Counted from the first letter of the stretch, positions 48,247 through 57,630 are shown. The stretch is DNA of 64,000 nucleotides from Mesorhizobium qingshengii (GCF_900103325.1 NZ_FMXM01000017.1:62001-126000), one strand, 5' to 3'. Notes: a model not told the origin generated them from the sequence alone. Translations and numbers: made by a program.

Positions 48247-48570
48247 CTAGAAATAGACGATGACGTATCCGCTTCCGGATCTTTGGTAGTATGTGCCGCC
48301 ACAGTAGTAGAGGCTATAGCCGTTATAAGTCCCATAGGCACAACCGGCGGGCACAGCCGCAATATAGGCGCCACGGCGGATGACACGGCGGGTGGTGCGG
48401 CGCGCGGTGCCAGCCACGCTGACCGGGGTCAGAGGACGACCGACGCGAGCTTCAGCTTTGGAGACGAAATTGAACACGCCTGCATCGCCTGTTTGCCCGC
48501 CGAAATTCATGTCCCCGGCGCCAAACAGCACTGCCAACGCAAAGAGAGCCGTCTTCATTACCTTCTTCAT
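48247..48570 (-). CDS. Small secreted protein downstream of DUF2092
   Basis: A 107-residue protein with a short signal peptide (MKKVMKTALFALAVLFGAGD) followed by an Arg/Thr-rich segment (GTARRTTRRVIRRGAYIAA) and a Tyr/Gly-rich end (YGTYNGYSLYYCGGTYYQRS, then GYVIVYF). It has two Cys that could pair. The ATG overlaps the stop of the DUF2092 gene (ATGA), with AAAGGAGAT just upstream, so the two are co-translated. It is probably periplasmic or surface-exposed and of unknown function. Similar Tyr/Gly-tailed proteins occur beside DUF2092 genes in rhizobia, as far as I recall. Confidence 0.75.
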   Translation of the reverse strand: MKKVMKTALFALAVLFGAGDMNFGGQTGDAGVFNFVSKAEARVGRPLTPVSVAGTARRTTRRVIRRGAYIAAVPAGCAYGTYNGYSLYYCGGTYYQRSGSGYVIVYF

Positions 48571-49370
48571 TGTCCATCTCCTTTACCGGAAAGGTTCGGA
48601 ATTTCATCCAACCCCTGCAATTCTTCAACCTTGACTTCCTTGGCATCCGCCGCTGTCTTCAAGTTGAAGTCGTCAGAGGCGACATCGCTACCATCTTTCC
48701 ATTCCGTGACCTCGATTGTGTATTCCGGAGCAAGCGCCAGCGTCTTGCTGGTGATGGTAAACCGGCAGGGCCGCGGCTTGTCACCTTGCGTTATCCAAAT
48801 CTGCCAATCGGTATCGAGGGTTCGGAATGCCAGGTGATCGCACTCCACGCCGCCGATTACCCCGCTGCCGAGATCCTTGGTGTCCGTGACGTTTGACATC
48901 ATGGTCTCGTTGGGATTGCTCGACAGGAGGTCGGCGGCAGGAGCCTCCAGCCCGAAGTCAAATCGCAACGTGTCTATCACCTCGTCGAGACTGCCGGTCA
49001 TGGCAATCTTGGTGAAGGCGTTCAAGTTCTTGCCATAGAGGCCAAGACTCTTGCCGTCATACGTCAATTCGACATCAGCGAAGCCGCCTGTCCGCGTCAC
49101 GCGGATCTTGTCAGGACGATTGACAATCGCCGCTCCGGAACTGGCGAAAGTCAACTTCTGCAGATCAGGTGTCACGATTTCGACGTTCGAATTGTACTTG
49201 AACGAGATGGTCTTCTGCCCGCTGACATAGTCAGACATCGCCTTGAACAAATTTTTCGCGCCCGCTTCGTCGGCCCAGGCGGGCATTGTCAACGTCCAAC
49301 CCATCGCCATCGAAAGCACCGTAACCGCGACTGCGGCCCGGAAGCTCCCTCCAATGATTTCTTGTGACAT
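48567..49370 (-). CDS. DUF2092 periplasmic protein
   Basis: A 267-residue exported protein: signal peptide with core AVAVTVLSMAMGWTLTMPAWA, then AMSDYVSGQKTISFKYNS, SSGAAIVNRPDKIRVTRTGG, YDGKSLGLYGKN and a C-terminal TSKTLALAPEYTIEVTEWKD. This is the DUF2092 pattern, related in fold to LolA/LolB lipoprotein carriers. RBS AGAGGAGCG lies 5 bases before the ATG. It is the first gene of a two-gene unit with the small secreted protein. The binding partner is unknown; lipid or lipoprotein binding is family-based inference. Confidence 0.85.
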   Translation of the reverse strand: MSQEIIGGSFRAAVAVTVLSMAMGWTLTMPAWADEAGAKNLFKAMSDYVSGQKTISFKYNSNVEIVTPDLQKLTFASSGAAIVNRPDKIRVTRTGGFADVELTYDGKSLGLYGKNLNAFTKIAMTGSLDEVIDTLRFDFGLEAPAADLLSSNPNETMMSNVTDTKDLGSGVIGGVECDHLAFRTLDTDWQIWITQGDKPRPCRFTITSKTLALAPEYTIEVTEWKDGSDVASDDFNLKTAADAKEVKVEELQGLDEIPNLSGKGDGQ

Positions 49371-49602
49371 TTTTCGCTCCTCTTTGTGGTGAAAGTGGAG
49401 AGATCCATTCAGGACTGGCTTTGCGCCTGGTGGTCTCTTACTTGATTTACGACCCGCAGCAGAACATCCCGCCTCTAGAGAGCGTGTATTGGAAAACCTT
49501 CCATCCCCTACCCTCAGGCCTTCATGCGACCGGCAATCGAGCTCTGTGGAGGCTCAGCGCTTGCCGTCAGTCCGGTTCGCGCTGCGCCGCCGTCGTGTTG
49601 CG

Positions 49603-51543
49603 TTATGACTTCGCCGGTGTGTACCAGATAGGCGAAGTGTAGGCGCGTTCCTGGATCGATGATGGAACATCGGTCGGAACAGGAAGGCCGTAATACTTGG
49701 CATCATACGTCGTCCAGCGCGGCGTCGGAATTTCAAGTACGCGACCGTAGTAGAATGCGCTCTGCTTGGGATCGAATTCGGGATCCTTCCACGCAGCGAT
49801 CAGTTCGGGGGACCCTATGCTATTGGTCCATGTTGCATTCGCCACATCGACCGTATTGCCAACTGCCGGCACCTTTCCGTCCGCCCCGCGCTTGCGGTCG
49901 CCGGACCACACGACGTCGTAAACCTTCTCATGGGTTTCGCCCTTCTCATCCAACCAGCCCTTGATGATCTGGTAGCGGTCGAGATTGGCGCCGATGGGGT
50001 CCTTCAACGCAGCAATAAGGAAGGTTGGAACCTTGCCTTCAGGTGGTGCACCAAGATCTCCGCCCATGGGCACGCCCTTTCCGTAGCCTGCGACAGCAGG
50101 GTTGCGGCTCTTGGCATCGGCTTCAGTGAACTCATAACCACCAAATAGACGGACGGCCATGCGGGTGCCCGTCGTGGCATAGACCTCGCGGCGCTCCATT
50201 GCGTCAAAGATCGACTGCCGGGTGTTCTCCGTTGCCCAAACCGCGGCATAGCCTGCCGCGACGACATCTCTGTCATTGACAGTAATGCCGGTCTTTGCGT
50301 TCTTGACGAACGTATTCGTCAGGCGTTCTGCGCTGGGCTCCATGGGTGCGACTTTGCCCCAGAAATTATCTTCCTCGACTGCAGGAAGCCCTGTATGCGC
50401 ATCAGTCGAACCGATCATTCCGAATTTGAAAGGATTGACGCCGAATTGTTTCTCCATCTTGAGCCCGAGCTTCAATCCAGACCGGGCATATTCATGCTCC
50501 AGCATCTCTGGTTTCTTCGCCTCGCTCATGTCGAGATTGCCCTTGTCCCATTTTTCGAAGTTGGCAAACTCGTCATTAGGTGACAGGAAAGGATGTGCCT
50601 CGCCGTCGCCCTTCATCTGCGTCACTTCGTAGACGGGCTCCCATCTATGGCGGGCTTCCGCATACTCCTGATCGACCGGCTTGTCCGTGAACGGTTGGAT
50701 GAACGGAAACATCAGACCGTTGCTCACATTGCCATTGTGGGCGATGGCAAGCACATCGCCGCCGGTCTTCGACTCGTAGTTCGCCATCCATTTCCACAAA
50801 TCCGTCTCCCTGGGACTGCCCAGTGGTGCGCCCGTCGTAAAGGGAAGGGACTGACGGGCAAGCTCTCCACCATCCTTGAAAATGATGTTTCGGTGAATGT
50901 TGAAAGACCCCTGGGCGGTCCACTCATATCCAATGAAGGCTGTAAACCGGCCGGGATCATTGTTCTCTTCAGCCGCCTGGATGGTGTCCAACCATGTGGA
51001 CTTGAAAGCAGCAGTATCAGGTTCATAGACCAATGCTTTTGGGAAACTCCCATCAGAAAAGGCACCGATCACCTGCAGGGCGGCTTGCTGACCTTTGCCC
51101 TCCTGCATCATGTCGTACCATTTGCGGCCCTGCGGATCCGCCACAATGTTCGGCTTACCAGCCGCAAGGTCCGGGAACAGACCCATATTATCTGAGTGAT
51201 CGGCTACGACGAGAAAATCGAGCGGACGCGATAACTTTGCTTGCTGTCCAGTGTTCGTTGTGACCTGTTCGCCCTTGGCAAAGCGGTAAGCATCTCGAGG
51301 TAACAGACGGGCACCGAAAATGCCCGCATCGAAGGACACGGCGGTGTGAAGGTGGGTATCACCGAATAGCGGCCGCGTCGGGAAATTACGATCGGCATAA
51401 GGCGAGTATGGCCGCTTGGAAGGAAATACCTTTTCGATCTTTTCTTTTGTGACCTGGCCAGCGTCCCCGTCAGCAAAGGCAGGGTGGCACAAGCCAAGAG
51501 CCGTCGCTCCTAGTAGTGCGCCTCTGAGAAGTGATGTACGCAT
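49603..51543 (-). CDS. DUF3604 periplasmic protein (PHP-like)
   Basis: A 646-residue exported protein. Signal peptide MRTSLLRGALLGATALGLCH, then PAFA. Motifs of a PHP-type metal site follow: LFGDTHLHTAVSFDAG, FLVVADHSDNMG, YEWTAQG, LAIAHNGNVSNG and GMIGSTDAHTGLP. The start at 51543 is chosen because GGGGAGGAAAA lies just upstream; the frame otherwise extends to 51591. DUF3604 proteins are widespread but uncharacterised; a phosphoesterase-like metal hydrolase is inferred from the HxH and H-S-D motifs. Divergent from an AraC-type remnant, PpiC and HupE/UreJ-like genes, with an FNR/FixK-type box between. Confidence 0.88.
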   Translation of the reverse strand: MRTSLLRGALLGATALGLCHPAFADGDAGQVTKEKIEKVFPSKRPYSPYADRNFPTRPLFGDTHLHTAVSFDAGIFGARLLPRDAYRFAKGEQVTTNTGQQAKLSRPLDFLVVADHSDNMGLFPDLAAGKPNIVADPQGRKWYDMMQEGKGQQAALQVIGAFSDGSFPKALVYEPDTAAFKSTWLDTIQAAEENNDPGRFTAFIGYEWTAQGSFNIHRNIIFKDGGELARQSLPFTTGAPLGSPRETDLWKWMANYESKTGGDVLAIAHNGNVSNGLMFPFIQPFTDKPVDQEYAEARHRWEPVYEVTQMKGDGEAHPFLSPNDEFANFEKWDKGNLDMSEAKKPEMLEHEYARSGLKLGLKMEKQFGVNPFKFGMIGSTDAHTGLPAVEEDNFWGKVAPMEPSAERLTNTFVKNAKTGITVNDRDVVAAGYAAVWATENTRQSIFDAMERREVYATTGTRMAVRLFGGYEFTEADAKSRNPAVAGYGKGVPMGGDLGAPPEGKVPTFLIAALKDPIGANLDRYQIIKGWLDEKGETHEKVYDVVWSGDRKRGADGKVPAVGNTVDVANATWTNSIGSPELIAAWKDPEFDPKQSAFYYGRVLEIPTPRWTTYDAKYYGLPVPTDVPSSIQERAYTSPIWYTPAKS

Positions 51544-51647
51544 TTGTTTTTCCTCCCCATTCGATGCCTGGCTCCAAAGACCGTCAACCAAACGAACGGT
51601 CTGACTGACCTTAGTTGATTGGGTATGCGCATTTGAGTGGGCGTTCC

Positions 51648-51661
51648 TTGACCTAGATCAA
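51648..51661. promoter_or_regulatory. FNR/FixK-type box in the DUF3604 divergent region
   Basis: TTGACCTAGATCAA fits TTGAY-N4-RTCAA with a five-base half-site on each side. It lies about 105 bases upstream of the DUF3604 ATG and about 430 upstream of the PpiC ATG, so it could serve either direction. Confidence 0.5.
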
Positions 51662-51729
51662 GGATTTCGCTGCACGAGCTTCCAAATTATGGCAGTTGGG
51701 CGCTCCAATATGAGTCCCGACATGGCGGC

Positions 51730-52044
51730 TTGCGCCGTTCAGTCTGTTATCTGCTGAGGCACTTGTTGCCCTGGGGCGAGGCGAACATTCGGAAGGTTGC
51801 GCGGTACTGCAATGTGAGCCCCCGCAGATTGCAACGGCTTCTCGCGGGGGAAAGTACGAGCCTCTCCGAACTCATCGAACAGGTCCGCCGGGAGGTGGGT
51901 TTGGAACTGCTGACCAACGGCCGGACGTCGATTGCTGAGGTGAGTTCCGCTATCGGATACGAATCGCCATCCATTCTTATAAGCGCCGTGAAGGGCTGGA
52001 CGGGCAAGACTCCAAGTGAGTTGGTTCTTGAGAGCAACAGATGA
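51730..52044 (+). pseudogene. AraC-family DNA-binding domain, probably a 5'-truncated remnant
   Basis: A 104-codon frame containing only the C-terminal AraC domain: GEANIRKVARYCNVSPRRLQ, RLLAGESTSLSELIEQVRRE, SIAEVSSAIGYESPS, GWTGKTPSEL. No sensor domain is encoded upstream; the frame is closed by a stop near 51651 and offers only TTG as start. It may be a remnant of the regulator of this locus, or a short active protein; the HTH itself looks intact. Confidence 0.6.
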
Positions 52045-52090
52045 AGTCTCTAACTTACTTTTCGCCCGCACATTGAAAAGCAAGACGACA

Positions 52091-52948
52091 ATGACCACTG
52101 CGAAGATCATCAGAGAACCTTTAGTCCATTTCATATTGCTCGGCGCGCTGATATTTGGTGTCTATTCTTTCATTAGTGGAGATAGCTGGTCGTCGAACCG
52201 CATCACCATAACTTCTGCCAAGATTGCCCAGCTGTCAGAGATCTTCGTGAAAACATGGCAACGGCCTCCAAATGCCGAGGAGGTCAAGGCAATGATCGAC
52301 GACTACGTGAAGGAGGAGCTATACGTTCGCCAGGCGCTTGTCCTCGGGCTCGATAAGGACGACACCGTCATCCGGAGGCGGCTGCGCCAGAAGATGGAGT
52401 TCTTCAGTAGTGCCGAGGCCGAGAGCGTGGCTCCGACCGACACCGAACTGCAAGCCTATCTTGTCGCCCACCCCCACAGTTTCGAGATCGAGCCGCAGAT
52501 AGCCTTGCAGCAGGTTTTTCTCAACGCCGAACGTCATGGCGACAGCATCGCGGGGGACGCCGCTGCGCTGCTGGCAACGCTCAAGGCAAAGCCGGAAACG
52601 GGCTTGTCAACTCTTGGCGACCCAACAATGCTACCCTCCAGTCTAAGCCTGACACGCCTTACGAATGTCGCGGAGACCTACGGAGCAGAGGTCGCGGACG
52701 GCGCACGCAGAGCTCCCGTTGGGCAATGGGTCGGCCCGGTACGATCCGGGTACGGTTTCCATCTCATTCGCGTCACCGAGAGACAAGCGGGGAGACTTCC
52801 CGCACTAACGGAGGTCCACGATACCGTACAGGCCGAATGGATTCAGGCGAAACGTCACGAAGTCGAGGAGCGCCGGCTGGCCGAGTGGCTCAAGCGCTAT
52901 CAGGTGGTGATCGAGACTGCGCCGAATGTCGAGGGAACTGCGCCATGA
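52091..52948 (+). CDS. Membrane-anchored PpiC-type peptidyl-prolyl isomerase
   Basis: A 285-residue parvulin/SurA-like foldase. An N-terminal anchor (REPLVHFILLGALIFGVYSF) is followed by a SurA-N-like helical region (VDDYVKEELYVRQALV-type segment DDYVKEELYVRQALVLGLDK) and a parvulin domain: QIALQQVFLN, LSTLGDPTMLP, APVGQWVGPVRSGYGFHLIR. It should act in the periplasm. The stop overlaps the start of the HupE/UreJ-like gene (ATGA), so the pair is coupled. It may fold the DUF3604 protein or the HupE-like protein's periplasmic part. The start 52091 is chosen at the residue before the anchor; its ribosome-binding site is weak. Confidence 0.87.
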   Translation: MTTAKIIREPLVHFILLGALIFGVYSFISGDSWSSNRITITSAKIAQLSEIFVKTWQRPPNAEEVKAMIDDYVKEELYVRQALVLGLDKDDTVIRRRLRQKMEFFSSAEAESVAPTDTELQAYLVAHPHSFEIEPQIALQQVFLNAERHGDSIAGDAAALLATLKAKPETGLSTLGDPTMLPSSLSLTRLTNVAETYGAEVADGARRAPVGQWVGPVRSGYGFHLIRVTERQAGRLPALTEVHDTVQAEWIQAKRHEVEERRLAEWLKRYQVVIETAPNVEGTAP

Positions 52949-53937
52949 AGCGACTGTGGTTGGTCCTCGGGCTGCTGCTATTGATTGCTGCCCGACCTGT
53001 GGCGGCACATGAGCTCCGGCCAGCTTATCTCGATATGCACGAAGCTGCGCCTCACCAGTTTACGGTGCTGTGGAAAGTGCCGGCCATAGGAGAAATGCGT
53101 CTCGCACTCGATCTGCGGCTGCCGTCAGACTGCGTCTCAAAAGCCGAACCGACAACATCCATCGAGGGCGGGGCCTATCTTGAGCGGTGGTCCACAGACT
53201 GCAAAGGCGGGCTCAAAGGAAAGACCATCAGCATCAACGGACTCAGTTCCACGATGACCGACGTTCTGGCACATATCGTGTACGCCGACGGAGTGACGGA
53301 AATCGCAAGGCTAAAGGCCGACTCGCCTTCCTTTGTCGTCGCCGGTCAGCAAACCACTTGGGACGTCGCTTACACCTATCTCGTTCTAGGCGTCGACCAT
53401 ATCATGAGCGGGTTTGACCACCTGCTCTTTGTCCTTGCTCTCATTATTCTGATCCATGACTTGAGACGACTGATAAAAACGGTCACCGCTTTCACAGTGG
53501 CGCATAGCATCACGCTTGCGGGAGCGGCCCTCGGCTACTTCAGTCTGCCGCAGAAGCCCGTGGAAGCAGCGATTGCCCTCAGCATCGCCTTTGTTGCGAG
53601 CGAGATTCTCAAGTCCGAACCGAAGCAGTTGCGGCTCTCTGAAAAATACCCATGGGCCGTGGCATTCACCTTCGGCCTGCTGCATGGCTTCGGATTTGCC
53701 GGCGCCCTGAAGGAGATCGGCCTTCCGCAGTCGGATGTTCCCATGGCGCTGCTGACGTTCAATCTTGGTGTCGAAGTCGGGCAACTCATGTTTATCGGAG
53801 CGGTACTGACGCTGTTGGCAGCCGCCCGAAGGGTGCTGCGGATCATGCCGTACCTCGCACGAAGCGCGGCGGCTTACGCCATCGGTATGACCGCTACATT
53901 CTGGCTGATTGCCAGACTTGCCGCATTTGGCAATTAG
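52945..53937 (+). CDS. HupE/UreJ-family membrane protein
   Basis: A 330-residue protein: signal peptide MKRLWLVLGLLLLIAARPVA, a periplasmic beta-rich domain to about residue 150 (HELRPAYLDMHE) and a membrane half with GVDHIMSGFDHLLFVLALII, FTVAHSITLAGAA, FGLLHGFGFAGAL and further helices. The His/Asp motifs in the helices are those of the HupE/UreJ-2 group, generally linked to nickel or cobalt permeation, although members with this periplasmic domain are uncharacterised. It is the last gene of the PpiC unit. The position next to DUF3604 suggests a metal supply or partner role; this is inference. Confidence 0.87.
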   Translation: MKRLWLVLGLLLLIAARPVAAHELRPAYLDMHEAAPHQFTVLWKVPAIGEMRLALDLRLPSDCVSKAEPTTSIEGGAYLERWSTDCKGGLKGKTISINGLSSTMTDVLAHIVYADGVTEIARLKADSPSFVVAGQQTTWDVAYTYLVLGVDHIMSGFDHLLFVLALIILIHDLRRLIKTVTAFTVAHSITLAGAALGYFSLPQKPVEAAIALSIAFVASEILKSEPKQLRLSEKYPWAVAFTFGLLHGFGFAGALKEIGLPQSDVPMALLTFNLGVEVGQLMFIGAVLTLLAAARRVLRIMPYLARSAAAYAIGMTATFWLIARLAAFGN

Positions 53938-53949
53938 AGCACGTCCGAT

Positions 53950-54120
53950 TTAATCCGGGTCATATCCAGCGGCCTTGAAGTAGTTGGCGCATTCTGCGGG
54001 CGTAAAAAGGTCGACAACGGCGCCGACTGTATTCCACAAGGCGGAGATGGTCCGCTCGGCCTTGGCGTGCAACAGCGCCTTGAGCTTTTCTGGCCGTACG
54101 GATAAGCCGGGTCTATCTCG
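53950..54120 (-). pseudogene. IS630-family transposase C-terminal remnant
   Basis: Minus-strand reading gives KLKALLHAKAERTISALWNT, then VGAVVDLFTPAECANYFKAA and GYDPD before the stop at 53950. This is the typical C-terminus of IS630-type transposases. The catalytic part is absent. The following 54121-54458 has no gene I recognise. Confidence 0.75.
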
Positions 54121-54458
54121 CGGTCCACCATCCCACAGATGTCTTGGCCAGATGGTGCATTGGTTCTGGCTGGGCGATCCTGTGTTGGACAGCCGCGTTA
54201 TAGTTTCAGGAAAGGCCGAAGCGGGTGTGACCAGCCGGGAAACTCCACCTTCCGGCGGTCCAAAGAACGGTATCGGATCAAAACGCTCGAGGCTCTAATC
54301 GCAGCTGGATGACAGTTCAGTGGCAGGTCAGGGAGTTGTTGGCGTCGCGCCAGGATCTGCAGTGCGGGGAATGCGGCCTCAACGTTGCCCCCATCCATTT
54401 ACCTATGCGCTCAAGGCACAGCAGAAACGATCGACGTTCGGTGCCTGTCGAACAGCCA

Positions 54459-55811
54459 CTAAAGGACTTCCACTTGCGAGCCTCGCCAATCCAAGGGTTC
54501 GATGCGAATTGCACGGCTGTTTAGAATTTCGCGTACCGGCTCGATGAGGTGCTCCTGGAGACCGTCCCTTGCGGTGTCGCTAGTTACCTGAATACGCGCG
54601 GCAGGCGCGCCGTGTATCTCGGCGCCGCGACGAAGCATTCGCTCGGCGTCTACAGCCAGAATAAGCGATGCCGCTGCTGCAATGTCGGGCAATGAGACAA
54701 GCTCAAGCCGCGTGCGGCTCCGATAGAGTTCGAGGTCGGTGAAACTTGCGTGAAGTGTCCAGGCCGTTGAACATGTCTCGATCGATCGATTGAGAACGAT
54801 ACTCGTTCCCCAACGATTCATTGCATTGATCAAAGCGATCGAGTTTCGCCCATCGAGACCTTTCATTTCCAGCCGTTTTGGTTTCCAGAAATCGCCGTGC
54901 GGGCAAAAGTCATCTGCTGCGATACGCAAGCCTTTTGGATGTTCGGGAAACATCCTGTACGCTTCATCAGTCCAGCCTCGAAAGATATCGTAGGGCGAAA
55001 GCATGCCGGCCGCGGAAAATCCGGCAATCCACCTGGCATCCATCGGGCGGATTAGGTTTGGTGTAAAATCTGGCATTTCAGTCGGTTGGCCCAGTCCATC
55101 TCTGCGCCCGCTTGAATCGGGATGCCATGGTTGGATCGGTTCGTCGACCTCACCGCCTCTCTCGCGGTCGTAGATCAGTCGGCAGGGTACGCCTAGCGAA
55201 ATGAGGTCTGAAACGCCGTCATGAACGCCAGCAAGTAGTGGATGTCTGCGGGGCCCATAGAGAGCGCGGTTCGTAACCCAGCTCTCCTTCAACCAATTCA
55301 TTTGCCAATGTCTCGGAGCATCGGGATAGGCGGACAAGAGGTCATCGAGGTGGTCTTGCATCAAGTCATAGCGACCAGCGAACTCGGGACGTCGGGTTGT
55401 CTTCAGAGCCAGATCAATATCGCCAACATTTTCCTGCCCCCGCATGACGCTGCCGAAGAGCCAAACCTCATCGACGTACGTGACGGCTTTGGGGTCACGA
55501 TTGAGGGCTTCTACACTGCGGAGAAATTCATTGAGCAGTGTCTGCGCCTTTGCAATTGGCGTTCGACGTTTCGCCCTTGCATATGCGATCGCTTCACCGC
55601 TCTCGGTCACGGTGAGCCTGTCTGCTCCGATCAGCCGTCGATCAAGACACTCTTCAAACACGATTGCCCCATCGCGGCGCAACGGGAAGACCGACCTGAG
55701 GTCAATCAAGTTCCCGGGCATTCCCGTTCTCATGAAGCCACGCAATGCTTCTTTGAAGATCGCGGGCCGGTACCCTGCGATCCGCATATCATTGTCGAAG
55801 CTGATTCCCAC
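54459..55811 (-). CDS. Nucleotidyltransferase-fold protein with winged-helix-like N-terminus
   Basis: A 450-residue protein of unknown role. A minimal nucleotidyltransferase motif lies at about residues 115-140: VWLFGSVMRG, then GDIDLALKTTRRPE, i.e. GS-x(n)-D-x-D with both catalytic carboxylates. Before it, about residues 1-90 look like a small winged-helix region (EALRGFMRTGMPGNLIDLRS, LTVTESGEAIAYA). The C-terminal 250 residues show no family I recognise. Start GTG 55811 with AAGGGGG 6 bases upstream; an ATG nine codons on is an alternative. Isolated between IS debris and intergenic DNA, so probably acquired. Could be a defence or toxin-type NTase, or a tRNA/protein-modifying enzyme; undecided. 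Confidence 0.7.
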   Translation of the reverse strand: MGISFDNDMRIAGYRPAIFKEALRGFMRTGMPGNLIDLRSVFPLRRDGAIVFEECLDRRLIGADRLTVTESGEAIAYARAKRRTPIAKAQTLLNEFLRSVEALNRDPKAVTYVDEVWLFGSVMRGQENVGDIDLALKTTRRPEFAGRYDLMQDHLDDLLSAYPDAPRHWQMNWLKESWVTNRALYGPRRHPLLAGVHDGVSDLISLGVPCRLIYDRERGGEVDEPIQPWHPDSSGRRDGLGQPTEMPDFTPNLIRPMDARWIAGFSAAGMLSPYDIFRGWTDEAYRMFPEHPKGLRIAADDFCPHGDFWKPKRLEMKGLDGRNSIALINAMNRWGTSIVLNRSIETCSTAWTLHASFTDLELYRSRTRLELVSLPDIAAAASLILAVDAERMLRRGAEIHGAPAARIQVTSDTARDGLQEHLIEPVREILNSRAIRIEPLDWRGSQVEVL

Positions 55812-56470
55812 CCCCTGCCCCCTTGTGGGTTGATTTAGAAAACGGCTGAATCGACAGCCAATTCATCCTTGGCAAACTGACAGGTTTCCAACAAGTCTCA
55901 TCTTGCGCTTTGAGCTGAATTCATCTTGCCGTAAGTGCCGCACGGCTGCGTTTTGATCTGTAGTCAATTCTGGTCAGAGCGAGGAGAAGGCTTGGGAAAT
56001 CGCGGCCGGTCAGCGCCACTATGTAAGGTGACGCCGGCCCTTGCGCCTGTCAGGCAAGGCCCGACAGAGCTTGATCAGCTTCGCGTAGCCGATGTCATGC
56101 CGCCGAATTCAGCGCGAAAGATCATGCAATGGACCGATGCAGCTAGCCCGGCTGCGTCTTCCTTTTCTCCAGCCGAAATGGGAAGACCACAAGACTGCTT
56201 TGGAACTGGCAAGGCGACGCGGCAAGGTTGGTGGCCGGGCGAGGTCTTCGATAGCCTCCACGCCTGCCCTGTGACCGTCACTGGTAGCTAAACGCAGCAT
56301 CCAGAAGGCGGATCACAGGTCGCGACATGAACAACCGACCTCGTTGCGCAGAGGGCATGCCGGGCGGAATTCTCAAGCTGACTCGTTAGCCGGAGGCGGC
56401 TTGCTTCTGATTAAGATTCAACTAAAGTGTCCAGATTGACGCGGCGGTTTTTTTGACATCCCGGTATCCA
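55812..56470. other. Intergenic gap
   Basis: About 660 bases. A plus-strand stretch near 56160-56260 reads ELARRRGKVGGRARSS, faintly like the end of a resolvase hinge, but too short to call. The promoter for the outer-membrane protein gene should lie near its 3' end. Confidence 0.3.
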
Positions 56471-57283
56471 ATGAAATTCTCCTGGCTTCATCGCGTTGGT
56501 ACGATCGCCCTGACTTTCACCGCGGGTTTCTGCGGTCTTGCGGTAGCCCAGGAAGCGAGTGAGGATCTGGCCAAGAAGATCTCGAACCCCATCGCTTCGC
56601 TGATCAGCGTACCGTTCCAGTTCAACTATGACAGCGGTTACGGCCCGAACGACGGCTACAAGGCCTTTGTCAACATCCAGGCCGTTATCCCCGTCTCGCT
56701 CAATGACAATTGGAACGTCATCTCTCGCACCATCTTGCCTGTGGTCTGGCAGCACGATATAGCCGGCCCCTCCGGCGATCAGTCCGGTCTCAGCGATCTC
56801 AACCAGAGCTTTTTCTTCTCGCCCAAGAAACCCAGCGAAAACGGCATCATCTGGGGTGTCGGTCCGGTATTCCTGATTCCGACGGCAACCGACGACCTGC
56901 TTGGCGGCAAAAAGTGGGGAGCAGGTCCGACCGCCGTGGCACTGAAGCAGATCGGCCCATGGACAGTTGGCATTCTTGCTAACCACATCTGGTCGTTCGC
57001 TGGCGACAGCGAGCGCGCCGACATCAATTCCACCTTCCTGCAGCCATTCCTCTCCTACACAACCAAGGATGCTTGGACTTTCGGAATCAACACCGAGAGC
57101 TCCTACAATTGGATCGCGCATCAATGGTCGGTGCCGATCAATCTCACGGTTGCCAAGCTTGTCGTCATCGACAAGCAGCCGGTGAGCCTCGGCGCGGGCT
57201 TGCGCTACTGGGCCGCGAGCCCGGACAGCGGGCCTGACGGGCTCGGCTTTCGCGCGAGCCTGACGCTGCTCTTTCCCAAATAG
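56471..57283 (+). CDS. Outer-membrane MetA-like / neuromedin-U-type protein
   Basis: A 270-residue protein with a signal peptide (KFSWLHRVGTIALTFTAGFC, cleavage near AVAQ) and a beta-barrel body. It has a run of short motifs seen in this group: NPIASLISVPFQFNYDSGYG, VIPVSLNDNWNVISRTILPV, FFFSPKKP, WGVGPVFLIPTATDDLLG, NHIWSFAGD, TFLQPFLSYTT and a C-terminal LGFRASLTLLFPK. Related to the MetA-pathway-of-phenol-degradation outer-membrane family by fold; here the function is undetermined, often automatically annotated as a transporter. The ATG at 56471 is used; a TTG at 56453 would add six residues. Confidence 0.83.
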   Translation: MKFSWLHRVGTIALTFTAGFCGLAVAQEASEDLAKKISNPIASLISVPFQFNYDSGYGPNDGYKAFVNIQAVIPVSLNDNWNVISRTILPVVWQHDIAGPSGDQSGLSDLNQSFFFSPKKPSENGIIWGVGPVFLIPTATDDLLGGKKWGAGPTAVALKQIGPWTVGILANHIWSFAGDSERADINSTFLQPFLSYTTKDAWTFGINTESSYNWIAHQWSVPINLTVAKLVVIDKQPVSLGAGLRYWAASPDSGPDGLGFRASLTLLFPK

Positions 57284-57630
57284 CCACAAGAACCGCAGAC
57301 CAGAGTCAAGTTCAACAAGGTGTAGTGAGGCCGTAAAGGGGCGAGCTCAATTCCTGGGCGGGTCGCCCACCTACGAAGTTGGTGGCAGCCGAAGATTGGG
57401 AACAATGTGTAACTGTCGCTGAAGCCCGCTGCGCCGGGCGTAGGACGACTATCCAGCAAGAGCTCTTTTGGCATAATGTTTGCGAGGCTCGGAGTCCGGG
57501 GCCTGATTATCCTTAATCGCGTTCGGTCAAGCCCGTTGTGGTATCTAGCCCGATCGATTGGCCGGTGCAGTCTTTGGGCACTCCAATTTTCCCAGCGCTA
57601 GATTCGGCCGGCCTTTTTTGCTAGCGAGAC
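57284..57630. other. Intergenic gap
   Basis: About 350 bases with no gene, repeat or terminator that I can support. Confidence 0.3.

Noticed and set aside
56092..56274. Resolvase-like remnant (ARRRGKVGGR)
   Set aside because: Only about ten residues fit, too few to claim.
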